64,000 bases of DNA from Thalassotalea marina. Lineage in GTDB: Bacteria; Pseudomonadota; Gammaproteobacteria; Enterobacterales; Alteromonadaceae. The first letter of the stretch is position 1; the number at the start of each line of letters is the position of its first letter. Positions 43,950 through 52,461 of the stretch are shown piece by piece. The position numbers were made by a program, and so were the translations under genes. The notes under the pieces were generated by a model. That model did no database searches, was not told the origin of the DNA, and saw only the letters and a program-made list of their open reading frames with translations. The stretch covers positions 186,001 to 250,000 of the forward strand of contig NZ_BNCK01000003.1 of NCBI RefSeq assembly GCF_014656435.1. Direction: 5' to 3'.

Positions 43950-45295
43950 AATTTCTTCAATCCTTCCAATAAGTCGGTATAGCTAATATCATTCTGATTA
44001 ATCTGATTAGGCTCAGAGGACATTTTTTCGTATATATGATGAATAGGTATTTCTGCGGATAAATTTTTTAAATACTCAATTAGAGTGGAGGCTTGTTCAT
44101 TATTTAGCGTCGATAAAAGGTGTTTTAGCAAGGTATTATCCTTTGCTATTTCGTAGCTAATACTCTTATCCCTTTCATTCTCATTAACTTTCCAGAATGC
44201 GTTAGCTTCTTCTAAACGGCCTCTATAACGATAAGTTTTTTGTGATCTTTTTATTGGTTCTCTGATCAATTGTTTAAGCTTAGCTTTAACTTTATGTGGT
44301 ATTTCTAGTGATGATTTCTTTACGTCTGTTGACCATTCTTCATCGAGGCTTGTTGGCACATTAACTTCGACTCTAGCTAGTTTACCCAGTTGAGATAATC
44401 TAGTTAAACCAAACCATCCACCTGAGATAATGAGCCGATTTGCTCTATAAACGTATAGCCCTTGGTTAGCTGTTATCTGATCTGTGCCACCTAACTTCGC
44501 TAAGTCAGATTTTGTTAACTTTGATTCATGAGGAAGTATATGCACTCTGAGCTCAATGCTGCCACCTTTCTTAACCCTAAACTTTTGAGATGGTCCTTCT
44601 TGATAGCCGCTACGACTTCTTAAAAAGGGATCGAAATGTTCTAGCTTTTGATAGTTAAAATAGAAGTTTATTGCTCTTTTACCTTCCATAAACTTATGGA
44701 AGTGTAATCGAACATAGCTTTTTAAATTAGTCAGGTCTTGACCCAAGACAGCTTGAAGCTCTGAAACTGGATATCCATCATATTTTCCTATATTTTCCCA
44801 TATGATGGCTGTCCCTTGCTTACCGAATTGGATATTGAATTTGGAACATAAATCATTTGTTTCTACTTCGGAGTGTTTGATAAGTTTCCAAGCATTTTCA
44901 TGTTCAACTAAATCCAAATCCCAAGTTGCACTCTGGGGTTTCGAGCTTGAATCCTTACTTATTACGGTAAGCTTTCTCGCTTGAGAAAAACTAGCCATTT
45001 TCATTCCTGAACCAAATCGCCCCAGATCAAACTCGTTTCTAATATCAGCAGGGTCTTTACACCCAATTCGCATTGAATCTATAAGCGTCTCAGGGGTCAT
45101 TCCGTAGCCATCATCTAGAATAATTAAAACGGCTTTCTCATCAATAATATCTATTTCAGTGTAGATGTTGTTTGATTCTGCTGTGACAGAATTATCAATG
45201 ATATCGCTTATTGCAGAGTTAAGGTTGTACCCTATTCTTGCTAACGTTTTAATATGTGATTTAGGGTTTGGAGAAAGGTCTATATGTTCAGGCAC
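43937..45295 (-). CDS. MORC/paraMORC-type GHKL ATPase
   Basis: A 452-aa protein with a GHKL ATPase domain in the first 180 residues: 'LNSAISDIIDNSVTAESN' (N box, with Asp31 in place of the usual Glu base), 'LDDGYGM' and 'GRFGSGMKMAS'. The region after it has an S5-like fold pattern (VYRANRLIISGGWFGL, RVEVNVP). This plan fits prokaryotic MORC-like ATPases, which Iyer, Abhiman and Aravind linked to restriction-modification clusters with SF2 helicases and nucleases. Translation starts at GTG 45295: AAGGAG lies 7 bases upstream inside the end of the TerB-like gene, and no ATG is nearby. Confidence 0.87.
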   Translation of the reverse strand: MPEHIDLSPNPKSHIKTLARIGYNLNSAISDIIDNSVTAESNNIYTEIDIIDEKAVLIILDDGYGMTPETLIDSMRIGCKDPADIRNEFDLGRFGSGMKMASFSQARKLTVISKDSSSKPQSATWDLDLVEHENAWKLIKHSEVETNDLCSKFNIQFGKQGTAIIWENIGKYDGYPVSELQAVLGQDLTNLKSYVRLHFHKFMEGKRAINFYFNYQKLEHFDPFLRSRSGYQEGPSQKFRVKKGGSIELRVHILPHESKLTKSDLAKLGGTDQITANQGLYVYRANRLIISGGWFGLTRLSQLGKLARVEVNVPTSLDEEWSTDVKKSSLEIPHKVKAKLKQLIREPIKRSQKTYRYRGRLEEANAFWKVNENERDKSISYEIAKDNTLLKHLLSTLNNEQASTLIEYLKNLSAEIPIHHIYEKMSSEPNQINQNDISYTDLLEGLKKLWNK

Positions 45296-45629
45296 CTGTT
45301 ATCTCCTTCCAAGATATTTTCCAAAAATTCATTACCTTGTGGAGGGCTAAGTTTTCTTTTAGATCTAAACCGTCTGCTGAGGCAGTTTTAACCGCTAAGC
45401 TAAGTGCTAGTAGTTGACTTTCTTTATCGGTGATTTGTTCGCAGTAACTTTCTAATTGAAGGTCTTCTTCAAAGAATTCATCGATCCAAGAATCTAGTGA
45501 CTGTCTGCTAATATTTGGAATGCTTTGGATTACTAGTCTTATTAATTCACTCTCTTCTTCTTGGGAAAATACACCGTCATTACTTGATATATATAGAACA
45601 ACCTTAACTAGTGATTTTTCAAAATCCAT
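45288..45629 (-). CDS. Small TerB-like helical protein, first gene of the defence operon
   Basis: A 113-aa all-helical acidic protein. Two Asp-Gly loops, SSNDGVFSQEEESEL (about 15-29) and ASADGLDLKENLALHKVM (about 82-99), recall TerB/DUF533-type folds, where such loops bind metal or mediate contacts. It ends 8 bp inside the MORC-like gene, so translation of the two is coupled. TerB-like proteins are often found with membrane stress and anti-phage loci. Its role here, perhaps as sensor or adaptor for the ATPase, is inferred. Confidence 0.65.
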   Translation of the reverse strand: MDFEKSLVKVVLYISSNDGVFSQEEESELIRLVIQSIPNISRQSLDSWIDEFFEEDLQLESYCEQITDKESQLLALSLAVKTASADGLDLKENLALHKVMNFWKISWKEITGA

Positions 45630-45764
45630 TTGTGCAATATCCTTTATTATTTTAAAGTGAAACTGAGAGTATGTTTAACATAATTCTATATAAAAATCAT
45701 TGATCTAGTTAAAATCCTAGATATCTAGTAAAAGAATTTCACGGTTTTTCTATAGGAAAGTTAG

Positions 45765-46024
45765 ATGTCCTCTACTTGTTACGTATATATACTGAAAGAT
45801 CATTGCTGCCGACCAGCTAATGTTTTTATATTGGAAAGGAACAGGCTGAAGAAAACCCAAGCGGAATTACAAATGCTGTTTGAGCATATTATTTGGGTCT
45901 TCAATCAGACAATCAAGGAAAGCAGCAAGATTACTTAACCTACGGTGCGCTAGGTCTTCTATTGAAAGAGGGAGTACTCACCACTGAAAAACAAGCTAAT
46001 CGAAGAATATATAAGAAATCCTGA
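45765..46024 (+). pseudogene. Frameshifted small open reading frame between methyltransferase and operon
   Basis: An ATG at 45765 with AGGAAAG upstream opens a 57-codon frame that contains a helix-like 'LERNRLKKTQAELQMLFE' and stops at 45938. A second frame, open from 45884 to the stop at 46022, reads 'DNQGKQQDYLTYGALGLLLK' and on to 'RRIYKKS', which looks protein-like. A single frameshift around 45885-45930 would join them into about 85 residues. It may be a decayed HTH-type controller of the restriction system or a gene needing frameshifting. No family is recognised. Confidence 0.35.
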
Positions 46025-46048
46025 CAATTACTCTAAATCTTTTAACTA

Positions 46049-47587
46049 CTAAGTTGTAAGTAGCTCTAATACAACTTTGCCAATTTTTAAAGCCAAATAT
46101 GGCGGAACAGCATTCCCAACTTGAACATACTGTTGTGTTCTATTTCCCTCAAAGAAGTAATTATCGGGGAAAGTTTGCAGTCGAGCAGCTTCTCGTACAG
46201 TAAGACTTCTACATTGCTGAGGGTCATAGTGAATAAAGTAATGACCATCTTTCGATATGTGGCTTGTAACTGTAGTAGCTGGTTTATTTGCGGCCTGCGT
46301 TCTAAACCTATCAGCATGAGAGCCTGAATTCCAATTATCGTGCTCAGGCGCGAGTTCAACAGGGAAGTCTCTAGACTTGGGCGAAACACCGTCATTTAGT
46401 TTGGTAAAAGCAGCACTATATCCATAACGCAGTAAATCAGAGGTCATGTGACCTCTTGTTTCATGATTAAGCACGTTGTTGGGGGCACAGTCTAAGTACC
46501 ACTCTTTAATATGGCTTGGTATTTTAGGCTTAACATTTGTTTTCTTTGTGGAAAAGCGAGTTAGGCCTTTAATTGGGGTAAGAGGTAGAGTAGAAACAGA
46601 TTCCTCTCCAAACCTTTTCGTAAGTAATTTCGTGATTACTTTTGAGTTATTTAAAATCTGTTTTTCCCAATCACATTGAATATCTTTTTGTTTGGAAAAT
46701 CCACTTCTAAGAGGAGGCAGATCCGTAAGGACTTCTTCAACTGTTACTTGTTGCTGTAATTGTTCAATTGTTTGCGGTACGCGACCTAAATCCTCTCTCA
46801 CTCCCAATAAAATTACTCTATGTCTAGCTTGGGGAATACCGTAATTTTCGGCTCTGATCAAAAAGTCAGAAGAGTTTTTATATTGAGGATTATTAGGGTT
46901 TTCTGCTGGTGCAACCAAAGAATAGATTTTATATCCTGGTACACCTTTAATCTTGGTAACTCTCCCTGGTTTTCTCAAGTCCTTGAGTATTTGAGGAAAC
47001 ATTACTTTGCCATTAATCTTTGCTGAAAGGATGCCTCTTACATTTTCCATTACGAAAACATCTGGTTGAGCAATTGATAGTACTTTTAAATATTCTAAAT
47101 ATAAGAAATTACGATGGTCTTTTTCAGCTTTATAATCTTCTATTCCTGCGTTGCGAGATCTTCCTGCAAGTGAGTAAGCTTGGCATGGAGGTCCACCAAT
47201 GACTACTTTAGGTCCATTATGGTCGCTAATCAGCTTTTCAATACGGCTATGAATTAGTTTATTATCTTCACCAAGAGCTTTAGGGCCTTCTAATGTCTCA
47301 TTTAGAGCAAGTTCAGATTGCTCAGGAAATTTTGCAAATAGCTCTTCGCGGGATAACTTTCCTTGTAAATATAGATTATAGTTTTCTATGCCTTTGGGCA
47401 TCGTTCTGATTTTTCGAAAGAATGATCTGGTTGTTAAAGTTTTATGTGCCGAAGGTTCTTTTTCTACAGATATACGAATATCGAAAGGTTTTTTACCATT
47501 TTTATCTGTCGTAGCAGAAATACCTTCACCCAAGCCACCGGGGCCTGCAAATAGGTCTATTACCAGAACTTTATCTTTCTTATTCAA
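46049..47587 (-). CDS. DNA (cytosine-5) methyltransferase
   Basis: A 512-aa C5-MTase. Motif I is VIDLFAGPGGLGEG (SAM binding), motif IV is GGPPCQAYSLAGRS with catalytic Cys135, motif VI is VFVMENVRGIL, motif VIII is 'NYGIPQARHRVILLG', and 'VQVGNAVPPYLALKIGK' is motif X. The region between VIII and IX is long, fitting a target-recognition domain. The start is TTG at 47587, since motif I begins eight codons later. It is on the same strand as the defence operon but 420 bp upstream. It probably marks self DNA; the recognition site cannot be read from the sequence. Confidence 0.93.
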   Translation of the reverse strand: MNKKDKVLVIDLFAGPGGLGEGISATTDKNGKKPFDIRISVEKEPSAHKTLTTRSFFRKIRTMPKGIENYNLYLQGKLSREELFAKFPEQSELALNETLEGPKALGEDNKLIHSRIEKLISDHNGPKVVIGGPPCQAYSLAGRSRNAGIEDYKAEKDHRNFLYLEYLKVLSIAQPDVFVMENVRGILSAKINGKVMFPQILKDLRKPGRVTKIKGVPGYKIYSLVAPAENPNNPQYKNSSDFLIRAENYGIPQARHRVILLGVREDLGRVPQTIEQLQQQVTVEEVLTDLPPLRSGFSKQKDIQCDWEKQILNNSKVITKLLTKRFGEESVSTLPLTPIKGLTRFSTKKTNVKPKIPSHIKEWYLDCAPNNVLNHETRGHMTSDLLRYGYSAAFTKLNDGVSPKSRDFPVELAPEHDNWNSGSHADRFRTQAANKPATTVTSHISKDGHYFIHYDPQQCRSLTVREAARLQTFPDNYFFEGNRTQQYVQVGNAVPPYLALKIGKVVLELLTT

Positions 47588-47832
47588 TCTTATTTACCAC
47601 TTTAAAATTCCGAAAGTGATGATACCAGGACGAAACATTTATAAAAAGCTAAACAGTAGAGTTTATATAACAAAAAATATTTAGGTTTTGTTACTTTATC
47701 TGTGTTTCTTTGTGTCGTGACAAGACAGTTAGTTGTTTTGAAAAGCTAAGCTCCTCACTATTCGCCTGTTTTTTGACAAGTTGTTGAACTAACTGAATAT
47801 GGTGTTCAAGCTAATTAAAACGGAAAAACACC

Positions 47833-48318
47833 ATGTTAAGCTTTAAGCAAGAATATTACTTACCGACTGCTGAGCAGCACCAACAAGCTTTAATTTCAAA
47901 CCTTCAAGATGACTTAATGTCAGAACCAGAGTTCAAATCCCTGGTATCCAATCTCATGATCACCGATAGTGGCTTAGAAGCCGTTTTCGCTATGTCGTTA
48001 ATTGACTTGAAGGTTAAGCAAATGAATCAGCATAACCAGAAGAACTATCAAGAACTAATTAATGACGCAGTGACTGCCATAACTGTCCTTAACGATGAAA
48101 TTGATTACATTGTTGATGTTGCAGATGAAGAGCTAACTGTTCACGCAGTTATGCAGCCGATACTTGCTGTCACTACATTCCTATTGGGGAAGTCACCTAT
48201 AGTTAGGTTTTGTGAGGAAAGGGAAGAAAAGGATCTTATGACTCGAGTTGAAGAACTCATCAATTCCTTTCATAACACGATCAGAAAATCCAAAGAGCAT
48301 AACCGACGTCCTCATTAA
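47833..48318 (+). CDS. Hypothetical helical protein of the island
   Basis: A 161-aa protein, mostly helical and acidic (EQHQQALISNLQDDLMSEPE; DEIDYIVDVADEELTVHAV). A hydrophobic stretch at about 110-128 (MQPILAVTTFLLGKSPIV) is probably too short and polar for a firm membrane call. No known domain is recognised. It is a single gene divergent from the methyltransferase with 245 bp between starts and a strong terminator after the stop. Confidence 0.6.
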   Translation: MLSFKQEYYLPTAEQHQQALISNLQDDLMSEPEFKSLVSNLMITDSGLEAVFAMSLIDLKVKQMNQHNQKNYQELINDAVTAITVLNDEIDYIVDVADEELTVHAVMQPILAVTTFLLGKSPIVRFCEEREEKDLMTRVEELINSFHNTIRKSKEHNRRPH

Positions 48319-48328
48319 CTTGAATTAG

Positions 48329-48362
48329 CCCTGTTACTCAATTTTGCTTAACAGGGTTTTTT
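48329..48362 (+). terminator. Intrinsic terminator
   Basis: CCCTGTTA (48329-48336) pairs with TAACAGGG (48349-48356), followed by six T. It lies 10 bp after the stop of the hypothetical gene. Confidence 0.88.
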
Positions 48363-48517
48363 GTAGGTATAACAAAATTTACTTCTATCAATTCTAGGGA
48401 AGTTCTAAATTTCACTTATTTATGTCTTCACCGAGAAAATGGAGCTCGTAAAACTAAATCGAAGCAAACTAGGTTCCATCCCATAGTGCCTATGAGGATC
48501 CAAGTAAATTATGATTT

Positions 48518-48546
48518 TTGACAGGTTTACGGGCTGGGCGACACTA
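48518..48546 (+). promoter_or_regulatory. Candidate sigma-70 promoter of the YkgJ-like gene
   Basis: TTGACA at 48518-48523, a 17-bp spacer, and ACACTA at 48541-48546 as a weak -10. The start codon is 31 bp downstream. Confidence 0.4.
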
Positions 48547-48577
48547 ATTGCAACTTAATAAACAAGGCGCAATTATC

Positions 48578-49303
48578 ATGACTTCAACTAATCCACTTTA
48601 CCTTCTGCAATCTTTTTCTAAGCAAGCTCAGAAAGAAGCAAGCAGTAAACTGAGTCGGAAGACCACTATATCGACATTGCAGTCATCACTTAGACGACAT
48701 GAATCTCTTATTGAAACAGTGAGCCAAGCGACCAATAAACAAGTAGCTTGTAAGGAAAGTTGCAGTTATTGCTGTTCGTATTGTCGGGTATTTGTTACGC
48801 CTGCCGAAGTTTTCTTATTAAATCAAAGCATTCAAAAAAGCCTTTCTACTACTCAGCTAACAGATTTCATACATAAGCTAACAGACAGAGTTAGGCACTT
48901 AACTACGCTTTCAAACGAAGATTTTTATAATTCAAATATCGACTGTATCTTCTTGGAAAATAATCTATGTAGTGTTTATGAAGTTCGTCCATTTAATTGC
49001 CGAAACTATCATGCAATCGATGTCGAAGGATGTATCGCAACATATAATGACGCCGAAGCTGATGTTGCCAACGCTTTCGTTGAAGAGCTATTTATCGCTG
49101 GGCAAGGCTTTAGCGAAGGTGTAATAAATTCTTACCAAGCTAAAGGATATGATGTTACTAGCTATGAGTTGCACAGCGCTTTGTTAGAAGCATTTACCAA
49201 TACAAAGTCTGAGCAACGTTGGGCTAAGAAAAAGAAGGCCTTCTTAACAGCAATAGCACAAAGTTCTAGAGTGCCAACGGAGCCTTTGCAACTTGCTGTT
49301 TAA
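48578..49303 (+). CDS. YkgJ-family cysteine-cluster protein
   Basis: A 241-aa protein with the zinc- or iron-binding cysteine cluster of the YkgJ family: 'VACKESCSYCCSYC' (Cys pattern C-x3-C-x2-CC-x2-C), then 'CIFLENNLCSVYEVRPFNCRNYHA' (C-x7-C...RPxxCR). Family members are often linked to metal or peptide modification, but function is unknown. The ATG at 48578 is preferred over an in-frame TTG at 48548, with AAGG about ten bases upstream. It is a single gene with its own promoter and terminator. Confidence 0.85.
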   Translation: MTSTNPLYLLQSFSKQAQKEASSKLSRKTTISTLQSSLRRHESLIETVSQATNKQVACKESCSYCCSYCRVFVTPAEVFLLNQSIQKSLSTTQLTDFIHKLTDRVRHLTTLSNEDFYNSNIDCIFLENNLCSVYEVRPFNCRNYHAIDVEGCIATYNDAEADVANAFVEELFIAGQGFSEGVINSYQAKGYDVTSYELHSALLEAFTNTKSEQRWAKKKKAFLTAIAQSSRVPTEPLQLAV

Positions 49304-49324
49304 CGTCGATGAGTACTTGGAGAG

Positions 49325-49347
49325 AAAAACCTACGCCGTAGGTTTTT
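49325..49347. terminator. Bidirectional intrinsic terminator
   Basis: AAAAACCTAC (49325-49334) pairs with GTAGGTTTTT (49338-49347), giving T-runs on both strands between convergent genes. Confidence 0.88.
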
Positions 49348-49404
49348 CTTTGAGAATCATTCTATATCAATAATTCAGGTCGTATTTATTCTACTGTTTG
49401 AATA

Positions 49405-49728
49405 TTATACACAATGCTGTTCAGATAAAGCTGAAACAGCCTTATAAAATTTATCTACCAAATCTTTTGCACAAGACATATCCCTAGAGAGAAAGTCAGG
49501 GCAATCAATGTTATCGAGCTTTAAGCTGTAAAAGTTATCTTCAAACTCGAAGTAGTCTTCAAGCTCTTCTAAGATCTCGTCTATCGACTCTTGAGTAGGC
49601 AAACTTTTTGACGCTAAGAGTTCATGGTACTCGTTTAATGCTTGTTCGAAAGTGTCGCTGATTGAGATTCCACTTTGAAGCGCTTCAATGGTGTCGTGAA
49701 TATAGTCTGTCAAAATACTTGGTGTCAT
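49405..49728 (-). CDS. Hypothetical acidic protein
   Basis: A 107-aa, strongly acidic, helical protein (ESIDEILEELEDYFEFEDNFYS) with three cysteines in the last third (CPDF, SCAK, HCV). No domain is recognised. Its acidity recalls DNA-mimic or antitoxin-like island proteins, but nothing more supports that. AAAGGA lies nine bases before the ATG on the minus strand. Confidence 0.55.
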   Translation of the reverse strand: MTPSILTDYIHDTIEALQSGISISDTFEQALNEYHELLASKSLPTQESIDEILEELEDYFEFEDNFYSLKLDNIDCPDFLSRDMSCAKDLVDKFYKAVSALSEQHCV

Positions 49729-49843
49729 TTACACTGTTTCCTTTAATTATTAATTTAAAGCGAAAGCAGTTTAAATCGATGTCTCTTTTTTCTTGAGTGT
49801 GTATCGTTGACATTGATTATGAGTGTGTGAGCCGTTCAGTTAG

Positions 49844-50065
49844 TTAAGTGAAAATCAAAATGGCAGTTAACATTGCACTGCCAATACTAACTATCTTCAA
49901 GGTATATAAGTTCTCATCAAACCAAGTATTTGTGCGTAAATCTCGGTTCATTTCTATTGCAGTTTTGTAAGCAAATTCACGCCACTGAGCCACATCTTCA
50001 GGCTGATATTTATTTTTATATCTTTTAATTCGTTTTGCTCTTGCGAGTCTATGTTTGTTGTCCAT
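49844..50065 (-). CDS. Small protein with C-terminal membrane helix
   Basis: A 73-aa protein with a very basic N terminus (HRLARAKRIKRYKNKY) and one predicted membrane helix at the C-terminal end (IVSIGSAMLTAILIF). It would be tail-anchored with the basic part in the cytoplasm. No family is recognised. It may share a transcript with the acidic protein 116 bp downstream. Confidence 0.5.
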   Translation of the reverse strand: MDNKHRLARAKRIKRYKNKYQPEDVAQWREFAYKTAIEMNRDLRTNTWFDENLYTLKIVSIGSAMLTAILIFT

Positions 50066-50262
50066 TAGTAGGCCCCATAGTTTTGCTTTGTAGTCAATTA
50101 TGGCGCCAAAAGAAAATAGAGAGAAGGCCCCTTAATTCTACTTTTCAATATTTGAGTACAACGGATATTTTTTGACGAATCTTCCTACGCAGGCAATCTA
50201 CTAAGTCTAAATACAAACACGCAAACCGAAGATATTGCGCCTCTGTAATTGAGTACAACACT

Positions 50263-50922
50263 ATGAATTTTATCGCTTACTATCGTGTTTCGACACAACG
50301 ACAAGGTCAAAGTGGTCTTGGATTAGAATCTCAACAGTCTGTGGTGACTGATTATATAAATAGGCAAGAAGGCGCTTTGCTACATCAATACACTGAAGTG
50401 GAGTCAGGGAAAAATAACAACCGTCCAGAATTAGCCAAAGCACTTCAACATTGCCAGCTAACCAATTCAACATTAATCGTTTCAAAGCTGGATAGGTTGT
50501 CTCGTGATTTGCACTTTCTAAGTTCAGTGATGCAAAGCAATATTAAGTTCATTTGTTGTGACCAGCCCAACTCAGGCCCATTGGTGTTGCAAGTACTAGC
50601 AGCAGTGGCGGAAGAAGAAAGAAGAGCGATCTCCACAAGAACAAAATTAGCTTTAAAAGAAGCTAAAAAGAGAGGCGTGGAATTAGGTAACCCTAACTTT
50701 AATGAAGTCAGAAATACTTGTACCAGCAATGCTCATGCACAGTTTATGACAAACACAAAAAAATACCGAGAGGCTATTTTACCAGTTATTGAAAATGTGA
50801 AAGCCGCTGGCATAACAACTTTAAAAGGCATTGCTGACGAACTAAACCGGCTAGGCTTTAAAAGCCGAACAGGCAAGCAGTTTTACCCCTCTACAGTCAG
50901 AGGTTTGATAGGCCAGAATTAA
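50263..50922 (+). CDS. Serine recombinase (resolvase/invertase family)
   Basis: A 219-aa protein with the resolvase N-terminal domain: YYRVSTQRQGQSGLGLESQ (Arg and catalytic Ser at residues 8-9), 'VSKLDRLSRDLHFL' and 'AVAEEERRAISTRTKLALKEAKKRG' (long E helix). The C-terminal part (GITTLKGIADELNRLGFKSRTGKQFYPSTVRGLI) is a recombinase-type HTH. It cuts and rejoins DNA through a serine-DNA bond. It stands alone between unrelated genes, so it may be a relic or activity of a nested element. Confidence 0.9.
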   Translation: MNFIAYYRVSTQRQGQSGLGLESQQSVVTDYINRQEGALLHQYTEVESGKNNNRPELAKALQHCQLTNSTLIVSKLDRLSRDLHFLSSVMQSNIKFICCDQPNSGPLVLQVLAAVAEEERRAISTRTKLALKEAKKRGVELGNPNFNEVRNTCTSNAHAQFMTNTKKYREAILPVIENVKAAGITTLKGIADELNRLGFKSRTGKQFYPSTVRGLIGQN

Positions 50923-51007
50923 CGGCCTATTTGTAATATCTTGTCTTGGCAGGACCTTAAAATATGATTTTATATGTAAAGGTAGTCGTAGTTTTTTAAT
51001 CATAGAA

Positions 51008-51373
51008 CTAACTGCTGCAATTAATAATGCTCTTTAAAGGAGGGCTCTCGTGAGATATATGCTCTTCGATTGGATGCACGTCAGCAACTAGTCGATAACC
51101 TAATTTGCGTCTTGTTGCTATATATCGAGAATCCTTTGCAGTATCACCAAATATGGATCGTAGTTCTGATATCATTTTATTGATTGAGCTATCTGATACC
51201 TCGTGTTTCCACACCTTTAAAATTAACTCACGTTTATTCACTAAGCGATCATTGTTTTCGACCAAAAAGGTGAGAAGTGCAAATGGCGTAGATGTGAGCT
51301 CATAGCACTTTCCCATAGGGCACTCAATTTGTGCCAGCTTAGTGTTAAATATGTAATCACCGATTTTGTACAA
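51008..51373 (-). CDS. Stand-alone winged-helix regulator (OmpR/CadC DNA-binding type)
   Basis: A 121-aa protein consisting almost only of a Trans_reg_C winged helix (LTSTPFALLTFLVENNDRLVNKRELILKVW; SDSSINKMISELRSIFGD; RYIATRRKLGYRLVADV). It has neither a receiver nor a membrane helix; the last 20 residues are a short polar tail. The start is a TTG with GAGTGAG upstream; a later ATG would remove the first strands. It is divergent from a lipoprotein gene 227 bp away, its most likely target. Confidence 0.8.
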   Translation of the reverse strand: MYKIGDYIFNTKLAQIECPMGKCYELTSTPFALLTFLVENNDRLVNKRELILKVWKHEVSDSSINKMISELRSIFGDTAKDSRYIATRRKLGYRLVADVHPIEEHISHESPPLKSIINCSS

Positions 51374-51600
51374 AACTCACTCAGAAAACTAATCAATCCT
51401 ATCTTCTATTATCCATGCCTTAGCACTTTGTCAAAAAACACAGAGGAGGCTACAGGCCCCAATTTTATTGGGGTGAAGTAAATGCAACGAAAATACAATC
51501 TACAGGTAAGGTTTAAGAAAGTTTTGTGCTGTGCATATGAAAGTGTCTACGTAAGAATGCGGTTGATTTTGGAATAAAATAAATAAAATGGAGAAGTCCC

Positions 51601-52461
51601 ATGATCAAACGTATTGCGCCGATTGCTGTTTTAGCAGCTTCAATATCTGCTTGTGTTTCGGTTCAACCAGCTCGTGATATCCCGATCACTACAACTAACT
51701 CGAAAACATTCACTTTTGATAAAACACCTGCTCCTGGCGTTGAACTAACTCAATCACAAATATTATCAGGCTTAAAGAGTCAAATAGCTGAGGCTGCATC
51801 ACATAAATACGGCTGTAATCCGATGTGTAATACCCCTAAAGGCTATAGCCCTGGCTACTTTTTCGAAGGGGCGATAATTGAGCGAAATGCTGATAGCTAT
51901 GTTGTCACTTATCGTAAAGGTGACACTTATCGCTCAACAACAGGCACTATGATGGAAGCAAAGAAAGACATAACAGCTAAGTTACCTGTTAAGGTAGAGG
52001 AGATAGGAGACTCTTGGGTTGTACAATTATCATCACCTTCGATGCTACATAAAACCAAAGGGAATGATGATATGTTCTTGTTTAAAACTGATGCTAAAGC
52101 TATTAGTCAATACAATAAGTTACTATCAAAGTTAGACCCTGTCACCCTGGCAGAAAAAGTAGAAACGGGTGAGTTTAAAGTTAGTTATGATCCAGAATCA
52201 GTGGCTACTAGCTTAAATCGCAAATTACAAGCGCAGACAAGAACGACCACTAAAGGCGGTGCTTTACGTACTGTTTATAATCTAAAAAGTGGCGAGCATT
52301 CGGCTATAGCAGAAGTTAAAGTCTACCTTAACAAAGGTTCGTCACTTGTTGAATATTCTATCAAGCAGAAGTTTAATGTGGACGCAAATGGCGGCTCTTC
52401 TTTTGATGGCGATGCTTTTAAATCATTCAAGCAACAACTTGTTGATGCAGCAAATAGCTAG
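51601..52461 (+). CDS. Putative lipoprotein of unknown function
   Basis: A 286-aa protein with a lipoprotein signal: hydrophobic 5-16 and lipobox SISAC with Cys18 as the lipidated residue. The mature part is mixed alpha/beta with a pair of cysteines (GCNPMC) near residue 78 and strands such as SYVVTYRKGDTYRSTTGTM and 'AIAEVKVYLNKGSSLVEYSI'. No family is recognised. GGAG lies upstream of the ATG. It is divergent from the small winged-helix regulator, so it is probably an envelope component under its control. Confidence 0.65.
   Translation: MIKRIAPIAVLAASISACVSVQPARDIPITTTNSKTFTFDKTPAPGVELTQSQILSGLKSQIAEAASHKYGCNPMCNTPKGYSPGYFFEGAIIERNADSYVVTYRKGDTYRSTTGTMMEAKKDITAKLPVKVEEIGDSWVVQLSSPSMLHKTKGNDDMFLFKTDAKAISQYNKLLSKLDPVTLAEKVETGEFKVSYDPESVATSLNRKLQAQTRTTTKGGALRTVYNLKSGEHSAIAEVKVYLNKGSSLVEYSIKQKFNVDANGGSSFDGDAFKSFKQQLVDAANS

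Noticed and set aside
38092-47587. Assignment of the defence cluster to BREX, DISARM or Dnd/Pgl
   Set aside because: No PglZ, BrxC-like ATPase, DrmA/DrmB, or DndB-E sequences are present; AIPR, Z1 and MORC point to a different type.
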